Origin: Oscillospiraceae bacterium | Lineage (GTDB): Bacteria > Bacillota > Clostridia > Oscillospirales > Ruminococcaceae | Assembly (NCBI GenBank): GCA_025758045.1 | Contig: CP107208.1 | Span: 2,418,001-2,482,000, forward strand | Reading direction: 5' to 3' | DNA length: 64,000 bases | In this document: positions 1-7,996 of the stretch, piece after piece | Layout of the letters: every line of letters starts with the position of its first letter | Position numbering within the stretch: position 1 is the first letter of the stretch | Notes under the pieces: model-generated | What the model saw: only the letters and a program-made list of their open reading frames with translations | Database searches by the model: none | What the model was told of the DNA's origin: nothing | Program-made: the position numbers and the translations under genes

Positions 1-311
1 AGCCCAGAGCCAAGTACAAGGCAGAGCATGAAGCGGAACTGAAACAGTTCTACGCCGCCAGACGAAAGCTGACCGGGGAGTTCCCAGACGGCAAGGTGGA
101 TATGAAAAAGCTGTCCGACGAGTATGACGAGCTGGAACAGGCGCACAACACCACCTATGTCGAGTTTAAGACCGTCAGAGACGATTTACACCGTCTTTGG
201 AAGGTCAAGTCATGTGTAGATACTGCCGCCCGATTTAACGAGCGTACAGAGGAACAAATGCTCCAAAATCGACCCCAAACACGACACAAAAAGGAGGATA
301 TGACACGATGA
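1..311 (+). CDS. Relaxase/mobilization protein, C-terminal part (5' end outside window)
   Basis: The window opens inside this frame, so only about the last 100 residues are visible. They are charged and helical, with no nuclease motif left, and end at a TGA that overlaps the next gene by ATGA. The tail composition and its place directly before a small protein and a primase-helicase match MobA/MobL-type relaxases of clostridial mobile elements, which nick DNA at oriT to start transfer. The catalytic part lies upstream of the window, so the family call rests on context and tail resemblance only. Confidence 0.5.
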   Translation, partial: PRAKYKAEHEAELKQFYAARRKLTGEFPDGKVDMKKLSDEYDELEQAHNTTYVEFKTVRDDLHRLWKVKSCVDTAARFNERTEEQMLQNRPQTRHKKEDMTR

Positions 312-610
312 AAAAATACGACTGGAAGAACGAGTACAACCCCATCCGCAGAACGGCAAAACGCCTTTTGAGCGGAGAAGCTTTGACCGATGGCAGACCG
401 CTTTCCGACCTGATCGAGCTGGACGAACACACCCGGAAATGCCTTGCCTTTGAAGCCACCCTCACCGACCGCCAGATTGATATGTTGCAGGAGCTGGGCT
501 ATCTGCCTGTTATCATGAGACAGTACGGCGAGGAATGTGCGAACTGCCCCTACACGCTGGACGAGCGTGAGCATGGCATTTGCAGACGATGCGCTGTTTT
601 CAAGAAGTAA
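308..610 (+). CDS. Small conserved mobile-element protein of unknown function
   Basis: This 100-aa protein starts at an ATG overlapping the stop of the relaxase gene and has AAAAGGAGG about 10 bases upstream, so the two are translationally coupled. The C-terminus carries four cysteines arranged as a C-x2-C and a second C-x2-C about 11 residues later, which could bind one zinc. The N-terminal half is charged and has no motif I recognise. Its position between relaxase and primase genes suggests a transfer or replication accessory role, but no function can be assigned. Confidence 0.7.
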   Translation: MKKYDWKNEYNPIRRTAKRLLSGEALTDGRPLSDLIELDEHTRKCLAFEATLTDRQIDMLQELGYLPVIMRQYGEECANCPYTLDEREHGICRRCAVFKK

Positions 611-621
611 GGAGGACGCCC

Positions 622-2493
622 ATGCAGTACACCCAAGCACAGATCGACCGGGCAAACGCCGTCAGTCTGGAAGATTTTCTCCGCACACAGGGAGAGACGC
701 TTATCAAAAGCGGACGGGAATACCGCTGGAAAGAACATGACAGCTTGACCGTCCGGGGAAGCAAGTGGTTTCGCCACAGCCAGAGCAAGGGCGGCTATCC
801 CATTGATTTTGTCATGGAGTTTTATGGGAAGTCCTTTCCCGAAGCCGTCCAGCTCCTGACCGGCGAAAGCGGCGAGGGGCAGACCGAAGCCAGCACAGCA
901 CCGCCCACAGCGTTTCACTTGCCATTGCACAACAGGACAGCCGACAGAGCAATCCAATATCTCACAGAAAGCCGAGGTCTCAACAAAACGCTTGTTGAGG
1001 CTTTTCTTCTTTCCGGGGATATTTACGAGGACGCAAAGCGGCACAATGTTGTGTTTGTCGGCAGAGACCGAAGCGGTACGCCGAGATACGCCCATGTGCG
1101 AGGAACGGCAGACCCATTCAGGCAGGACATTGCCGGGTCTGACAAGTCCTATCCGTTCCGCTATGAGGGCAACGGCAACCAGCTCTTTGTCTTTGAAGCG
1201 CCGATTGACCTTTTGTCCTTTATCTGCCTTTATCCGCAGGATTGGCAGACAAGAAATTATCTTGCCCTGGGCGGCGTTTCGGGCAAAGCCCTTGACCGTT
1301 TTCTTTCTGAACGCAAGGACACCCGAAAAGTGTTTCTCTGCCTTGACAGCGACACCGCAGGAAGTGAAGCCTGCTCCAGACTGGCGCAGGACATTCCCAG
1401 CGAGATCGCCGTCATTCGCCTTGTCCCGGCAAGGAAAGACTGGAACGATGTTCTCCGTCAGCAAGGGGACATTCCCAGCCGCAAATTCATAGCCGAGACA
1501 ATCACGCTGCGAGAGCTGCCCACCGCCCAGCCTGTCCCAATGCTCCGTATGGCTGATGTGGAGCTGACGAGCGTGGAATGGCTATGGTTTCCCTATATCC
1601 CATTTGGAAAGCTGACAATTATCCAGGGCAATCCCGGCGAGGGCAAGACCTACTTTGCCATGCGCCTTGCGGCGGCTTGCACCAATCGAAAGCCTTTGCC
1701 CGGTATGGAGACACTTGAACCTTTCAATATCATCTATCAGACCGCCGAGGACGGTCTGGGTGATACCGTCAAGCCCCGACTGATAGAAGCAGACGCAGAC
1801 CTTGAACGAGTGCTTGTCATTGACGATAGAGACACGCCGCTGACCCTTGCCGATGAACGCATAGCAAGGGCAATCCGGGAAAACAGCGCAAGGCTGGTTA
1901 TCATTGACCCGGTACAGGCTTTTCTGGGCGCAGATGTTGACATGAACAGGGCAAACGAGGTGCGCCCGATATTCCGCAGTCTGGGAGACATTGCACAGGC
2001 TACCGGGTGCGCTATCGTGCTGATCGGACACCTCAACAAAGCCGCAGGAACGCAAAGCACCTACCGGGGATTGGGGTCTATCGACATTACGGCGGCAGTC
2101 CGCAGTCTGCTGTTTATTGGCAAGCTGAAGGACAGTCCGACAACGAGGGTGCTTATCCATGAGAAAAGCTCCCTTGCGCCGCCCGGACAGTCCCTTGCCT
2201 TTTCTCTGGGAGACGAGAAAGGCTTTGAATGGATAGGAGCTTATGACATTACCGCTGACGAGCTTCTTGCCGGGGCAGACACCGCCAAGACCGAGAGCAA
2301 GACCGCACAAGCACAAATGCTCATTCTGGAACTGCTGGCAGATGGAAAGCGTATGCCGAGCGCAGAGCTGGAAAAGGCAGTCAATGAACGTGGGATTTCT
2401 TCACGCACCATGAGAACGGCGAAGAGCCGTATCGGGGACAGGCTTGTGACCGAGAAAGATGGCACAGCATGGGTCTGCTATCTCCGCAACTGA
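622..2493 (+). CDS. Toprim/RepA-type primase-helicase of a mobile element
   Basis: The 623-aa product starts at the ATG after AAGGAGG at 608-615; an upstream ATG at 580 in the same frame lies inside the previous gene and has no good ribosome site. The N-terminus resembles a degenerate CHC2/DUF3991 region. A Toprim-like segment follows near residues 190-270 (FVFEAPIDLL, then CLDSDTAG). A RecA/RepA-like ATPase has Walker A GNPGEGKT near residue 340 and a hydrophobic Walker B ending in IDP near residue 430. A short C-terminal winged-helix-like part ends the protein. Such fusions prime and unwind element DNA during replication or after transfer. The gene looks intact, unlike most neighbours. Confidence 0.82.
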   Translation: MQYTQAQIDRANAVSLEDFLRTQGETLIKSGREYRWKEHDSLTVRGSKWFRHSQSKGGYPIDFVMEFYGKSFPEAVQLLTGESGEGQTEASTAPPTAFHLPLHNRTADRAIQYLTESRGLNKTLVEAFLLSGDIYEDAKRHNVVFVGRDRSGTPRYAHVRGTADPFRQDIAGSDKSYPFRYEGNGNQLFVFEAPIDLLSFICLYPQDWQTRNYLALGGVSGKALDRFLSERKDTRKVFLCLDSDTAGSEACSRLAQDIPSEIAVIRLVPARKDWNDVLRQQGDIPSRKFIAETITLRELPTAQPVPMLRMADVELTSVEWLWFPYIPFGKLTIIQGNPGEGKTYFAMRLAAACTNRKPLPGMETLEPFNIIYQTAEDGLGDTVKPRLIEADADLERVLVIDDRDTPLTLADERIARAIRENSARLVIIDPVQAFLGADVDMNRANEVRPIFRSLGDIAQATGCAIVLIGHLNKAAGTQSTYRGLGSIDITAAVRSLLFIGKLKDSPTTRVLIHEKSSLAPPGQSLAFSLGDEKGFEWIGAYDITADELLAGADTAKTESKTAQAQMLILELLADGKRMPSAELEKAVNERGISSRTMRTAKSRIGDRLVTEKDGTAWVCYLRN

Positions 2494-2584
2494 CAACAGG
2501 AACACGGCAAGCGTGGCAAAGACGGCAAGGTTTTTATAGATACCTTAATGTTGCCGCCTTGCCTTGTTCCCTCATACCGACGCC

Positions 2585-2616
2585 GCCCGATGATGAACAG
2601 TCACCGGGCATTTTTC
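2585..2616 (+). terminator. Weak hairpin with T-run between primase and tnpW-like gene
   Basis: The arms GCCCG and CGGGC flank a 15-base loop and are followed by ATTTTT. The stem is short, so it may only partly stop transcription before the next gene, whose ribosome site begins about 14 bases later. Confidence 0.35.
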
Positions 2617-2635
2617 ATTTACAGGAGGATTTTGA

Positions 2636-2794
2636 ATGAACAATACCGCAACCAACACCGCCACTTGCCCGACTGTCAGAAAGCAGATCGGCAAGACCAC
2701 CTATATCGTCCGTGTGCATTTCAGCCAGACCGCAAAAGAAACGATGGAGGACAAAATCAAGCGTCTGCTCCGTGAAGAAGTCCGCAAAATGTGA
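2636..2794 (+). CDS. TnpW-like transposon-encoded protein
   Basis: A 52-aa protein with an AGGAGG site seven bases before its ATG. The sequence contains a CPTVRKQIGKTTYIVRVHFS core and a basic C-terminal helix (KIKRLLREEVRKM), which I recognise as the small TnpW-type protein found just before the large serine recombinase gene in Tn4451-like and related clostridial elements. No recombinase gene follows here: the sequence breaks off about 70 bases later into a coupling-protein fragment. The function of TnpW is not established. Confidence 0.75.
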   Translation: MNNTATNTATCPTVRKQIGKTTYIVRVHFSQTAKETMEDKIKRLLREEVRKM

Positions 2795-2859
2795 CTTCTT
2801 TTTGAATTTGATGAAAAAGTCCTTGACTTTTTGTCTCTGGCAAGACGGCAAAAAGCATT

Positions 2860-3723
2860 TTGATTTCCTGTGGTGCGCGACTGGCTCCCTTTGACATCCC
2901 GCAGCTTCGTGAAGTCATGGCCTATGACGAATTGGAGCTTGACCGCATCGGAGATCGGAAAACGGCGGTATTCTTCATCATTTCCGATACCACGCAGACC
3001 TACAACTTTTTAGTGGCGCTTGCTTTTTCGCAGATGTTCAACCTCCTGTGTGAACGGGCGGACAATGTTCACGGTGGTCGCCTGCCGCACCATGTACGGG
3101 TGTTGTGGGATGAGGCAGCCAACACGGGACAGGTGCCCCAGCTCGAAAAGCTGGTCGCGGTTATCCGCTCCCGCGAGGTGAGTCTTTGCCTGCTGTATCA
3201 GCAGTTGGCACAGTGCAAGGCCATTTATGATAAACACGCCGAGACAATCCTCGGCAACATGGACAGCGTGGTGTTCCTCGGTGGCCGCGAAGCCAGCACC
3301 ATCAAGGAAATATCCGAGAACTGGTTGGGGAAAGCCACGATCAGTATGCAGACCGACAGCCGCTCCCGTGGCCAGTCGGAAAGCTACAGTCAAAATACCC
3401 AGCGGCTGGGCCGGGAACTGATGACTCCAGCCGAACTTGCAACCATGCCGGGAGATAAATGTATTTTACAGCTTCGGGGCCTGCCCCCGTTCTTCTCACC
3501 CAAGTATGATCTGAAACGGCATCCGAACTACCGCTATACGGCGGAGGCCGATAAACAGAAAAACGCTTTTGACCTCGACAGGCTCATTAACCGCCGCAGG
3601 CGGCCCGGGTTGAACGAGGCGTGTACGATGTATGAGGTAGCTGTGCCGGACGATGCGCTCACGGAAGAGGACGAGGACATCCTCAACTATGATGACATCG
3701 ACGATCCAGACGCCTTTGCATAA
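2860..3723 (+). pseudogene. VirD4/TcpA coupling protein, C-terminal fragment
   Basis: About 280 residues match the C-terminal half of type IV coupling proteins of Firmicute conjugative elements: the RLAPFDIPQLREVM segment, the VLWDEAANTGQVP Walker-B region, LLYQQLAQ, and an acidic tail ending DDPDAFA. The N-terminal membrane segments and the Walker A loop are absent. The open frame begins only at a TTG with no ribosome site, and recognisable homology starts near 2878. The sequence just before belongs to the region downstream of the TnpW-like gene. I infer a deletion joining the two; the fragment cannot work as an ATPase. Confidence 0.85.
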
Positions 3724-3759
3724 AGGCTTCGAGACAAAGTGTCCCGAAGTTTGTAACCT

Positions 3760-3785
3760 GCCGCCTGCATGGGCGGCTTTTTTGT
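3760..3785 (+). terminator. Rho-independent terminator after the coupling-protein fragment
   Basis: Perfect arms GCCGCC (3760-3765) and GGCGGC (3772-3777) enclose a six-base loop and run into a seven-base T tract. Confidence 0.75.
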
Positions 3786-3818
3786 TACCGGGAAAACCCC
3801 GGAGAAATGGAGGCTTAT

Positions 3819-3959
3819 ATGGCATTTTTCTCATCTGCAATCGACACTTTACAGACCCTCGTTATCGCGCTCGGCGCTGGCCTTGGCGTGTGGGGCGTGG
3901 TTAATCTGCTGGAGGGCTACGGCTCGGATAACCCGGGCTCCAATGCTCATGTACGGTAA
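3819..3959 (+). pseudogene. Maff2-family membrane protein, truncated
   Basis: The first 39 or so residues, including LQTLVIALGAGLGVWGVINLL-like membrane sequence and the GYGSDNPG loop, match Maff2 proteins, small membrane proteins encoded right after VirD4 in clostridial conjugative elements. The frame then switches to unrelated codons (SNAHVR) and stops at 46 residues, before the second membrane helix. GGAGG lies upstream of the ATG. The break near 3943 marks the left edge of the segment carrying tet(W). Confidence 0.75.
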
Positions 3960-4032
3960 GGAAGCAAGCAACCGAAAACAAGAGATAGACCGCCAGCACT
4001 ACACTATTCCGAACCAAAGACCAAAAGATAAG

Positions 4033-4072
4033 CATTGTGGGAAAATCTAAACTTTTGGATTTTCCTACAATG
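4033..4072. repeat. Long inverted repeat upstream of tet(W)
   Basis: Arms at 4033-4047 and 4058-4072 are 15 bases each and complementary apart from one G-T wobble, with a 10-base loop. There is no T tract after it on the + strand. The rest of 3960-4277 holds no convincing gene. It may be an mRNA structure or a leftover of a mobile unit end. Confidence 0.6.
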
Positions 4073-4277
4073 CCAACTACGGCGGAATCCCTCCCACTCC
4101 TTATATCTTTCTGTATACATTGAATTTGTATTTAGTAAAATGCAGACAACACCACGGATCGGCTTTTGGTTGGACAATTCCAACCAAACACCACAGCAGA
4201 CAGCAGAAAACATTCTGAACGCTAGGAAGCCGGTATGATTGTTACATATAAGGGGAAGAAAAATTTCTTTTAGGTAC

Positions 4278-4306
4278 TTGCTTTCCTAAAACTGATGTGA
4301 TACAAT
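4278..4306 (+). promoter_or_regulatory. Promoter of tet(W) leader
   Basis: A TTGCTT -35 (4278-4283) and a TACAAT -10 (4301-4306) are separated by 17 bases. They lie about 29 bases before the leader-peptide start and about 290 bases before tet(W). Confidence 0.7.
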
Positions 4307-4334
4307 GATTTAATCCAGAAAAGGAGTAAAAAAT

Positions 4335-4358
4335 ATGCGGCAAGGTATTCTTAAATAA
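4335..4358 (+). CDS. tet(W) leader peptide MRQGILK
   Basis: A seven-codon frame with AAAAGGAG eight bases upstream lies inside the long tet(W) leader. Ribosomal-protection tet genes commonly have such a leader peptide. When tetracycline slows ribosomes on it, downstream structures are thought to refold and let polymerase pass. The peptide itself probably has no function beyond this. Confidence 0.7.
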   Translation: MRQGILK

Positions 4359-4526
4359 AACTATAATCAAATAGTGGGAACAAAGGATTATGATAGCTCC
4401 TTTTGTAGGGGCTTAGTTTTTTGTACCCAATTTAAGAATACTTTTGCCTTATCAATTTTGACATATCCCCAAAAACAGCAATCACAAACAGGTGTATGCT
4501 GTATATGTGTATGTCCGCAACTTATA

Positions 4527-4565
4527 ATCCCCAGTGGTAAAAGTATTTTACTGCTGGGGATTTTT
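4527..4565 (+). terminator. Attenuator terminator in tet(W) leader
   Basis: ATCCCCAG (4527-4534) pairs with CTGGGGAT (4554-4561). The inner bases GTAAAA/TTTTAC extend the stem through two wobble pairs around a three-base loop, and a T run follows. It sits 35 bases before the tet(W) start and is the natural target of leader-peptide control. Confidence 0.8.
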
Positions 4566-4599
4566 ATGCCCTTTGGGGCTGTAAAGGGAGGACAATCAC

Positions 4600-6519
4600 A
4601 TGAAAATAATCAATATTGGAATTCTTGCCCATGTAGACGCTGGAAAGACGACCTTGACGGAGAGCCTGCTATATGCCAGCGGAGCCATTTCAGAACCGGG
4701 GAGCGTCGAAAAAGGGACAACGAGGACGGACACCATGTTTTTGGAGCGGCAGCGTGGGATTACCATTCAAGCGGCAGTCACTTCCTTCCAGTGGCACAGA
4801 TGTAAAGTTAACATTGTGGATACGCCCGGCCACATGGATTTTTTGGCGGAGGTGTACCGCTCTTTGGCTGTTTTAGATGGGGCCATCTTGGTGATCTCCG
4901 CTAAAGATGGCGTGCAGGCCCAGACCCGTATTCTGTTCCATGCCCTGCGGAAAATGAACATTCCCACCGTTATCTTTATCAACAAGATCGACCAGGCTGG
5001 CGTTGATTTGCAGAGCGTGGTTCAGTCTGTTCGGGATAAGCTCTCCGCCGATATTATCATCAAGCAGACGGTGTCGCTGTCCCCGGAAATAGTCCTGGAG
5101 GAAAATACCGACATAGAAGCATGGGATGCGGTCATCGAAAATAACGATGAATTATTGGAAAAGTATATCGCAGGAGAACCAATCAGCCGGGAAAAACTTG
5201 CGCGGGAGGAACAGCAGCGGGTTCAAGACGCCTCCCTGTTCCCAGTCTATCATGGCAGCGCCAAAAATGGCCTTGGCATTCAACCGTTGATGGATGCGGT
5301 GACAGGGCTGTTCCAACCGATTGGGGAACAGGGGGGCGCCGCCCTATGCGGCAGCGTTTTCAAGGTTGAGTACACCGATTGCGGCCAGCGGCGTGTCTAT
5401 CTACGGTTATACAGCGGAACGCTGCGCCTGCGGGATACGGTGGCCCTGGCCGGGAGAGAAAAGCTGAAAATCACAGAGATGCGTATTCCATCCAAAGGGG
5501 AAATTGTTCGGACAGACACCGCTTATCAGGGTGAAATTGTTATCCTTCCCAGCGACAGCGTGAGGTTAAACGATGTATTAGGGGACCAAACCCGGCTCCC
5601 TCGTAAAAGGTGGCGCGAGGACCCCCTCCCCATGCTGCGGACGACGATTGCGCCGAAAACGGCAGCGCAAAGAGAACGGCTGCTGGACGCTCTTACGCAA
5701 CTTGCGGATACTGACCCGCTTTTGCGTTGCGAAGTGGATTCCATCACCCATGAGATCATTCTTTCTTTTTTGGGCCGGGTGCAGTTGGAGGTTGTTTCCG
5801 CTTTGCTGTCGGAAAAATACAAGCTTGAAACAGTGGTAAAGGAACCCTCCGTCATTTATATGGAGCGGCCGCTCAAAGCAGCCAGCCACACCATCCATAT
5901 CGAGGTGCCGCCCAACCCGTTTTGGGCATCCATAGGACTGTCTGTTACACCACTCTCGCTTGGCTCCGGTGTACAATACGAGAGCCGGGTTTCGCTGGGA
6001 TACTTGAACCAGAGTTTTCAAAACGCTGTCAGGGATGGTATCCGTTACGGGCTGGAGCAGGGCTTGTTCGGCTGGAACGTAACGGACTGTAAGATTTGCT
6101 TTGAATACGGGCTTTATTACAGTCCGGTCAGCACGCCGGCGGACTTCCGCTCATTGGCCCCGATTGTATTGGAACAGGCATTGAAGGAATCGGGGACGCA
6201 GCTGCTGGAACCTTATCTCTCCTTCATCCTCTATGCGCCCCAGGAATACCTTTCCAGGGCTTATCATGATGCACCGAAATACTGTGCCACCATCGAAACG
6301 GCCCAGGTAAAAAAGGATGAAGTTGTCTTTACTGGCGAGATTCCCGCCCGCTGTATACAGGCATACCGTACTGATCTGGCCTTTTACACCAACGGGCGGA
6401 GCGTATGCCTTACAGAGCTGAAAGGATATCAGGCCGCTGTCGGTCAGCCGGTCATCCAGCCCCGCCGTCCAAACAGCCGCCTGGACAAGGTGCGCCATAT
6501 GTTTCAGAAGGTAATGTAA
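4600..6519 (+). CDS. tet(W): Tetracycline resistance ribosomal protection protein Tet(W)
   Basis: The 639-aa product is an EF-G-like GTPase that removes tetracycline from the ribosome. It carries the G1 loop AHVDAGKTT near residues 10-18, G3 DTPGH near 74-78 and G4 NKID near 128, followed by EF-G domains II-V. The length is exactly that of Tet(O)/Tet(W)/Tet(M)-class proteins, and the N-terminus (SLLYASGAISEPGSVEKG) and whole sequence agree with Tet(W) as I know it, not Tet(O) or Tet(M). I see no sign of a mosaic, though an alignment would be needed to exclude a small one. GGGAGG lies upstream of the ATG. It is controlled by the leader described at 4278-4565 and sits between broken conjugative-element genes, as expected of transferred cargo. 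Confidence 0.96.
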   Translation: MKIINIGILAHVDAGKTTLTESLLYASGAISEPGSVEKGTTRTDTMFLERQRGITIQAAVTSFQWHRCKVNIVDTPGHMDFLAEVYRSLAVLDGAILVISAKDGVQAQTRILFHALRKMNIPTVIFINKIDQAGVDLQSVVQSVRDKLSADIIIKQTVSLSPEIVLEENTDIEAWDAVIENNDELLEKYIAGEPISREKLAREEQQRVQDASLFPVYHGSAKNGLGIQPLMDAVTGLFQPIGEQGGAALCGSVFKVEYTDCGQRRVYLRLYSGTLRLRDTVALAGREKLKITEMRIPSKGEIVRTDTAYQGEIVILPSDSVRLNDVLGDQTRLPRKRWREDPLPMLRTTIAPKTAAQRERLLDALTQLADTDPLLRCEVDSITHEIILSFLGRVQLEVVSALLSEKYKLETVVKEPSVIYMERPLKAASHTIHIEVPPNPFWASIGLSVTPLSLGSGVQYESRVSLGYLNQSFQNAVRDGIRYGLEQGLFGWNVTDCKICFEYGLYYSPVSTPADFRSLAPIVLEQALKESGTQLLEPYLSFILYAPQEYLSRAYHDAPKYCATIETAQVKKDEVVFTGEIPARCIQAYRTDLAFYTNGRSVCLTELKGYQAAVGQPVIQPRRPNSRLDKVRHMFQKVM

Positions 6520-6569
6520 AGATACATAATCGTCAAGACGGCAACAATCAGAAGTTATGGAGGGTAACA

Positions 6570-6632
6570 ATGGAATATAGTAAGGAAGATTTAATGGAAG
6601 CAAAAAAGCAAATTTGGGGAGTGGGAGAGAAC
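6570..6632 (+). pseudogene. 5' stub of a small conjugative-element gene fused to methyltransferase
   Basis: A GGAGGG site precedes an ATG whose first 15 codons (MEYSKEDLMEAKKQI) look like the start of a short helical protein common in Tn916-like elements. After residue 15 the sequence changes character and runs in frame into the methyltransferase. I read it as the stub of another gene; if translation starts here the enzyme gains 21 residues. Confidence 0.5.
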
Positions 6633-7337
6633 ATGGGAACAGAGGAAAGTAAAAAAATCTGGGAGGAGAACGCACAATTTTGGGATAATGCAATGGGTGA
6701 CGAATCTAATGAATTTCACAGAGAGGTAGTGCGTCCCAAAGTAACGGAACTTCTATCTCCTAATCCTGCGGATTACATTTTGGATATTGCGTGTGGCAAT
6801 GGAAATTATTCTTCGTATCTTGCACAAAGAGGCGCTTCGGTTGTCGCTTTTGATTACAGCAAAAAAATGATAGAATTGGCTAAAAGACGGCAATCACAAT
6901 ATGCAAAACAAATTGAATTTTGTGTGGCGGATGCGACCGATAGAAAAAGTATATTAGAATTAAAAAGAAATCGAGCCTTTACGAAAGCAGTTTCTAATAT
7001 GGCAATTATGGATATTACGGATATTGAACCACTTCTTATGGCTGTTTATGAACTGTTGCAGGAAAGCGGAATTTTTGTCTTTGCAACGCAACACCCTTGT
7101 TTTGTCACGTTGACTGAAAAATATATGACACCGCACAGTTACTATGATATAGCGATTGAAGGGCAACCGAAAGAGCAGATTTATTATCATCGTTCCATAC
7201 AAGATATTTTTAACCTTTGTTTTAGAGCTGGATTTGTCATTGATGGATTTTATGAAGAATGTTTTAAAACCAACAAAGAAATTCCTATGGTAATGATAGT
7301 AAGGCTTAAGAAGGTAAAACGTGATAGCTTAAAATAA
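6633..7337 (+). CDS. Class I SAM-dependent methyltransferase
   Basis: The 234-aa product has SAM motif I as LDIACGNGNYSSYLA near residues 45-60, then VVAFDYSKKMIELA with the acidic residue that binds the SAM ribose, and a later LQESGIFVFATQHPC strand. I chose the ATG at 6633 because GGGAGAGA lies just upstream; an in-frame ATG at 6570 belongs to a fused stub. The substrate is unknown. Its base composition is clearly more AT-rich than tet(W), so the two cargo genes probably have different origins. No erm-type rRNA methylase signature is visible. Confidence 0.78.
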   Translation: MGTEESKKIWEENAQFWDNAMGDESNEFHREVVRPKVTELLSPNPADYILDIACGNGNYSSYLAQRGASVVAFDYSKKMIELAKRRQSQYAKQIEFCVADATDRKSILELKRNRAFTKAVSNMAIMDITDIEPLLMAVYELLQESGIFVFATQHPCFVTLTEKYMTPHSYYDIAIEGQPKEQIYYHRSIQDIFNLCFRAGFVIDGFYEECFKTNKEIPMVMIVRLKKVKRDSLK

Positions 7338-7377
7338 ATTCAAGTTTGTCGGGTAAATAGCAAACCCAGCCGAGCCA

Positions 7378-7419
7378 GTCAACGGTCAAGATGAACGGCG
7401 CATATGCGCAGCCGTTGAC
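7378..7419 (+). promoter_or_regulatory. Inverted-repeat leader before the sigma-like gene
   Basis: GTCAACGG (7378-7385) and CCGTTGAC (7412-7419) are perfect complements and enclose the palindrome GCGCATATGCGC. The element resembles the structured region that precedes regulatory genes in Tn916-like elements. It probably shapes the mRNA upstream of the gene at 7509. Confidence 0.45.
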
Positions 7420-7508
7420 AGCCCCGCCCGCCTTTGCTGGTAGGCAATCAAGGGGCGACAGCAAGAAGTGCCACCGCCCCGCACTATTATTCAGAAAGGG
7501 GAATTTCC

Positions 7509-7931
7509 ATGACCGACCAGATAGCCTATCAAGAATATATCCAGCGCAGGTACAACGCCTTTTGCAAGACTGTTATCCGCTGTGCCGCCTTGGACAAGAT
7601 TTTGAAGCTTAAACGGCAATGGGAACGGCAAGTTTCCCTTGACTATCTGATGAACGAGAAGTTTGTCCAGTTTGCCGCGTCGGAGCCGGACGAGGAATAC
7701 CCATTTACCGTCTGCGGTCAGACCGTCCTGCTCTGCAACGCCGCCCTTGCCGACGCGATCTCTGTTTTGCCGGAGCAGACGCGGGAAGAAATCCTGCGCT
7801 ATTACTTTCTGCGCCAGCCGCAGCGCGTGATCGGCGCGTGTATTGGCCGGTCACGCAGCACAGCGGGGCGGCATATCCAGCTTGCCTTGCAGCGGCTACG
7901 CGAAGAAATGGGGGTGAGCCGGTATGAGTAG
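7509..7931 (+). CDS. Sigma-70-like (region 4) regulator of a conjugative element
   Basis: The 140-aa protein starts at an ATG after GAAAGGGG. Its C-terminal third (QTREEILRYYFLRQPQRVIG, then GRSRSTAGRHIQLALQRLRE) is a sigma region 4 helix-turn-helix with a slightly unusual spacer. The N-terminal part resembles the Orf7-type sigma-like regulators of Tn916-related elements, which promote transcription of transfer genes. Its end overlaps the start of the next, truncated gene. The gene itself appears complete. Confidence 0.75.
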   Translation: MTDQIAYQEYIQRRYNAFCKTVIRCAALDKILKLKRQWERQVSLDYLMNEKFVQFAASEPDEEYPFTVCGQTVLLCNAALADAISVLPEQTREEILRYYFLRQPQRVIGACIGRSRSTAGRHIQLALQRLREEMGVSRYE

Positions 7932-7992
7932 ACTTCTCCCCTATGAAACAATCATTCAACGGAATATCGTGCATAAAGCACCTCCTTCATAA
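7924..7992 (+). pseudogene. 5' stub of helix-turn-helix gene cut by a junction
   Basis: The frame starts MSRLLPYETI, the usual opening of the helix-turn-helix protein that follows the sigma-like gene in Tn916-type elements. It then reads through unrelated sequence and stops after 22 residues. The change falls near 7950, which I take as the right edge of the tet(W)-bearing segment. Confidence 0.6.
7945..7974 (-). pseudogene. 5' stub of a minus-strand gene facing the tet(W) segment
   Basis: On the minus strand GGAGGT stands just before an ATG at 7974 and codons MHDIPLNDC, an excellent initiation site. The frame then runs antisense through the sigma-like gene, which cannot be its true continuation. 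This looks like the next gene of the minus-strand operon, cut off after about ten codons by the same junction that truncates the gene at 7924. Confidence 0.5.
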
Positions 7993-7996
7993 ACTG

